Below are positions 63,900 to 64,000 of a stretch of 64,000 nt of DNA, one piece after another. Under the pieces are notes generated by a model. It did no database searches. It had not been told where the DNA came from and saw only the letters and a program-made list of their open reading frames with translations. The translations under genes and the position numbers were made by a program. The first letter of the stretch is position 1, and each line of letters begins with the position of its first letter. Source of the stretch: Methanosarcina sp. MSH10X1 (GTDB lineage Archaea; Halobacteriota; Methanosarcinia; Methanosarcinales; Methanosarcinaceae); the NCBI RefSeq assembly GCF_004099695.1, contig NZ_SCHL01000003.1, forward strand, positions 62,001 to 126,000. Reading direction: 5' to 3'.

Positions 63900-64000
63900 C
63901 TATTTATCTCCTTTATAAGCATATTAACCAGAAAGATACTGATGTTGGCTGGCCTACCAGGCTAGGTTTACAGTATTAACTGTTGTAATCTGTAACTTGG
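63900..64000. other. Upstream flank of the surface-protein gene
   Basis: The minus strand carries AAAGGAGATAAATAG just before the ATG at 63899, a good ribosome-binding site. No other feature before the window ends. Confidence 0.5.

Overview
The window reads as chromosomal DNA of a Methanosarcina, most likely the M. barkeri group. Archaeal markers are RadA, two-domain CDC48/VAT, archaeal CCA-adding enzyme, TiaS, archaeal CoaD, ADP-dependent sugar kinases, a DUF1699 protein and a Methanosarcina-type S-layer protein. The M. barkeri leaning comes from a tetrahydrofolate (THF) gene set; THF-specific enzymes have been reported from M. barkeri, while methanogenesis itself runs on tetrahydrosarcinapterin. 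There is no rRNA, no convincing tRNA, no CRISPR array and no transposase.

Layout. 1-2.4 kb: left-edge metallo-beta-lactamase fold gene, DUF1699 gene and thioredoxin. 2.6-11.2 kb, all on the minus strand: a THF one-carbon island, in transcription order purN, glyA, folD, folP, metV, metF and a CofE-like glutamate ligase. Together they could make folate, load C1 units from serine, interconvert them, reduce them to methyl-THF and feed purines. 11.4-18.7 kb: HTH regulator and tiaS (divergent), nadE, CDC48 and a PRC-barrel protein, with clusters of a hairpin-rich intergenic repeat. 19-24 kb is accessory: methyltransferase and cupin genes with a partly decayed duplication around a 0.5 kb insert, two small membrane proteins, a DUF2795 protein, and a transglutaminase-like gene interrupted by one in-frame TAG, which could be pyrrolysine. 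23.9-28.4 kb: phosphoglycolate phosphatase, RadA, CoaD, an unknown gene paired with an endonuclease IV-like gene, and a DUF378 protein. 28.6-31.9 kb: cbiMNQO cobalt transporter. 32.6-36 kb: a YqaA-type membrane protein and an S-layer-type protein. 36.8-44 kb: cca, a HEAT-repeat protein, OGG1 and two tandem ADP-dependent kinases. 44.1-46.9 kb: argC, a CBS protein and argJ. 47-49 kb: deoxyribosyltransferase, a small ORF and an acetyltransferase. 49.3-57.7 kb: a type I restriction-modification locus with two extra genes inside; hsdR has no ordinary start codon where its conserved N-terminus begins. 58.2 kb to the end: an Hsp20 gene and a 1579-residue beta-helix/PKD surface protein.

Start codons were chosen by ribosome-binding site and family length and are often shorter than the longest open frame. 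Family names are from recognition of sequence motifs only; no search was run. Of the complete genes whose stop codon I read, only the ADP-dependent phosphofructokinase gene ends in TAG, which fits avoidance of the pyrrolysine codon.
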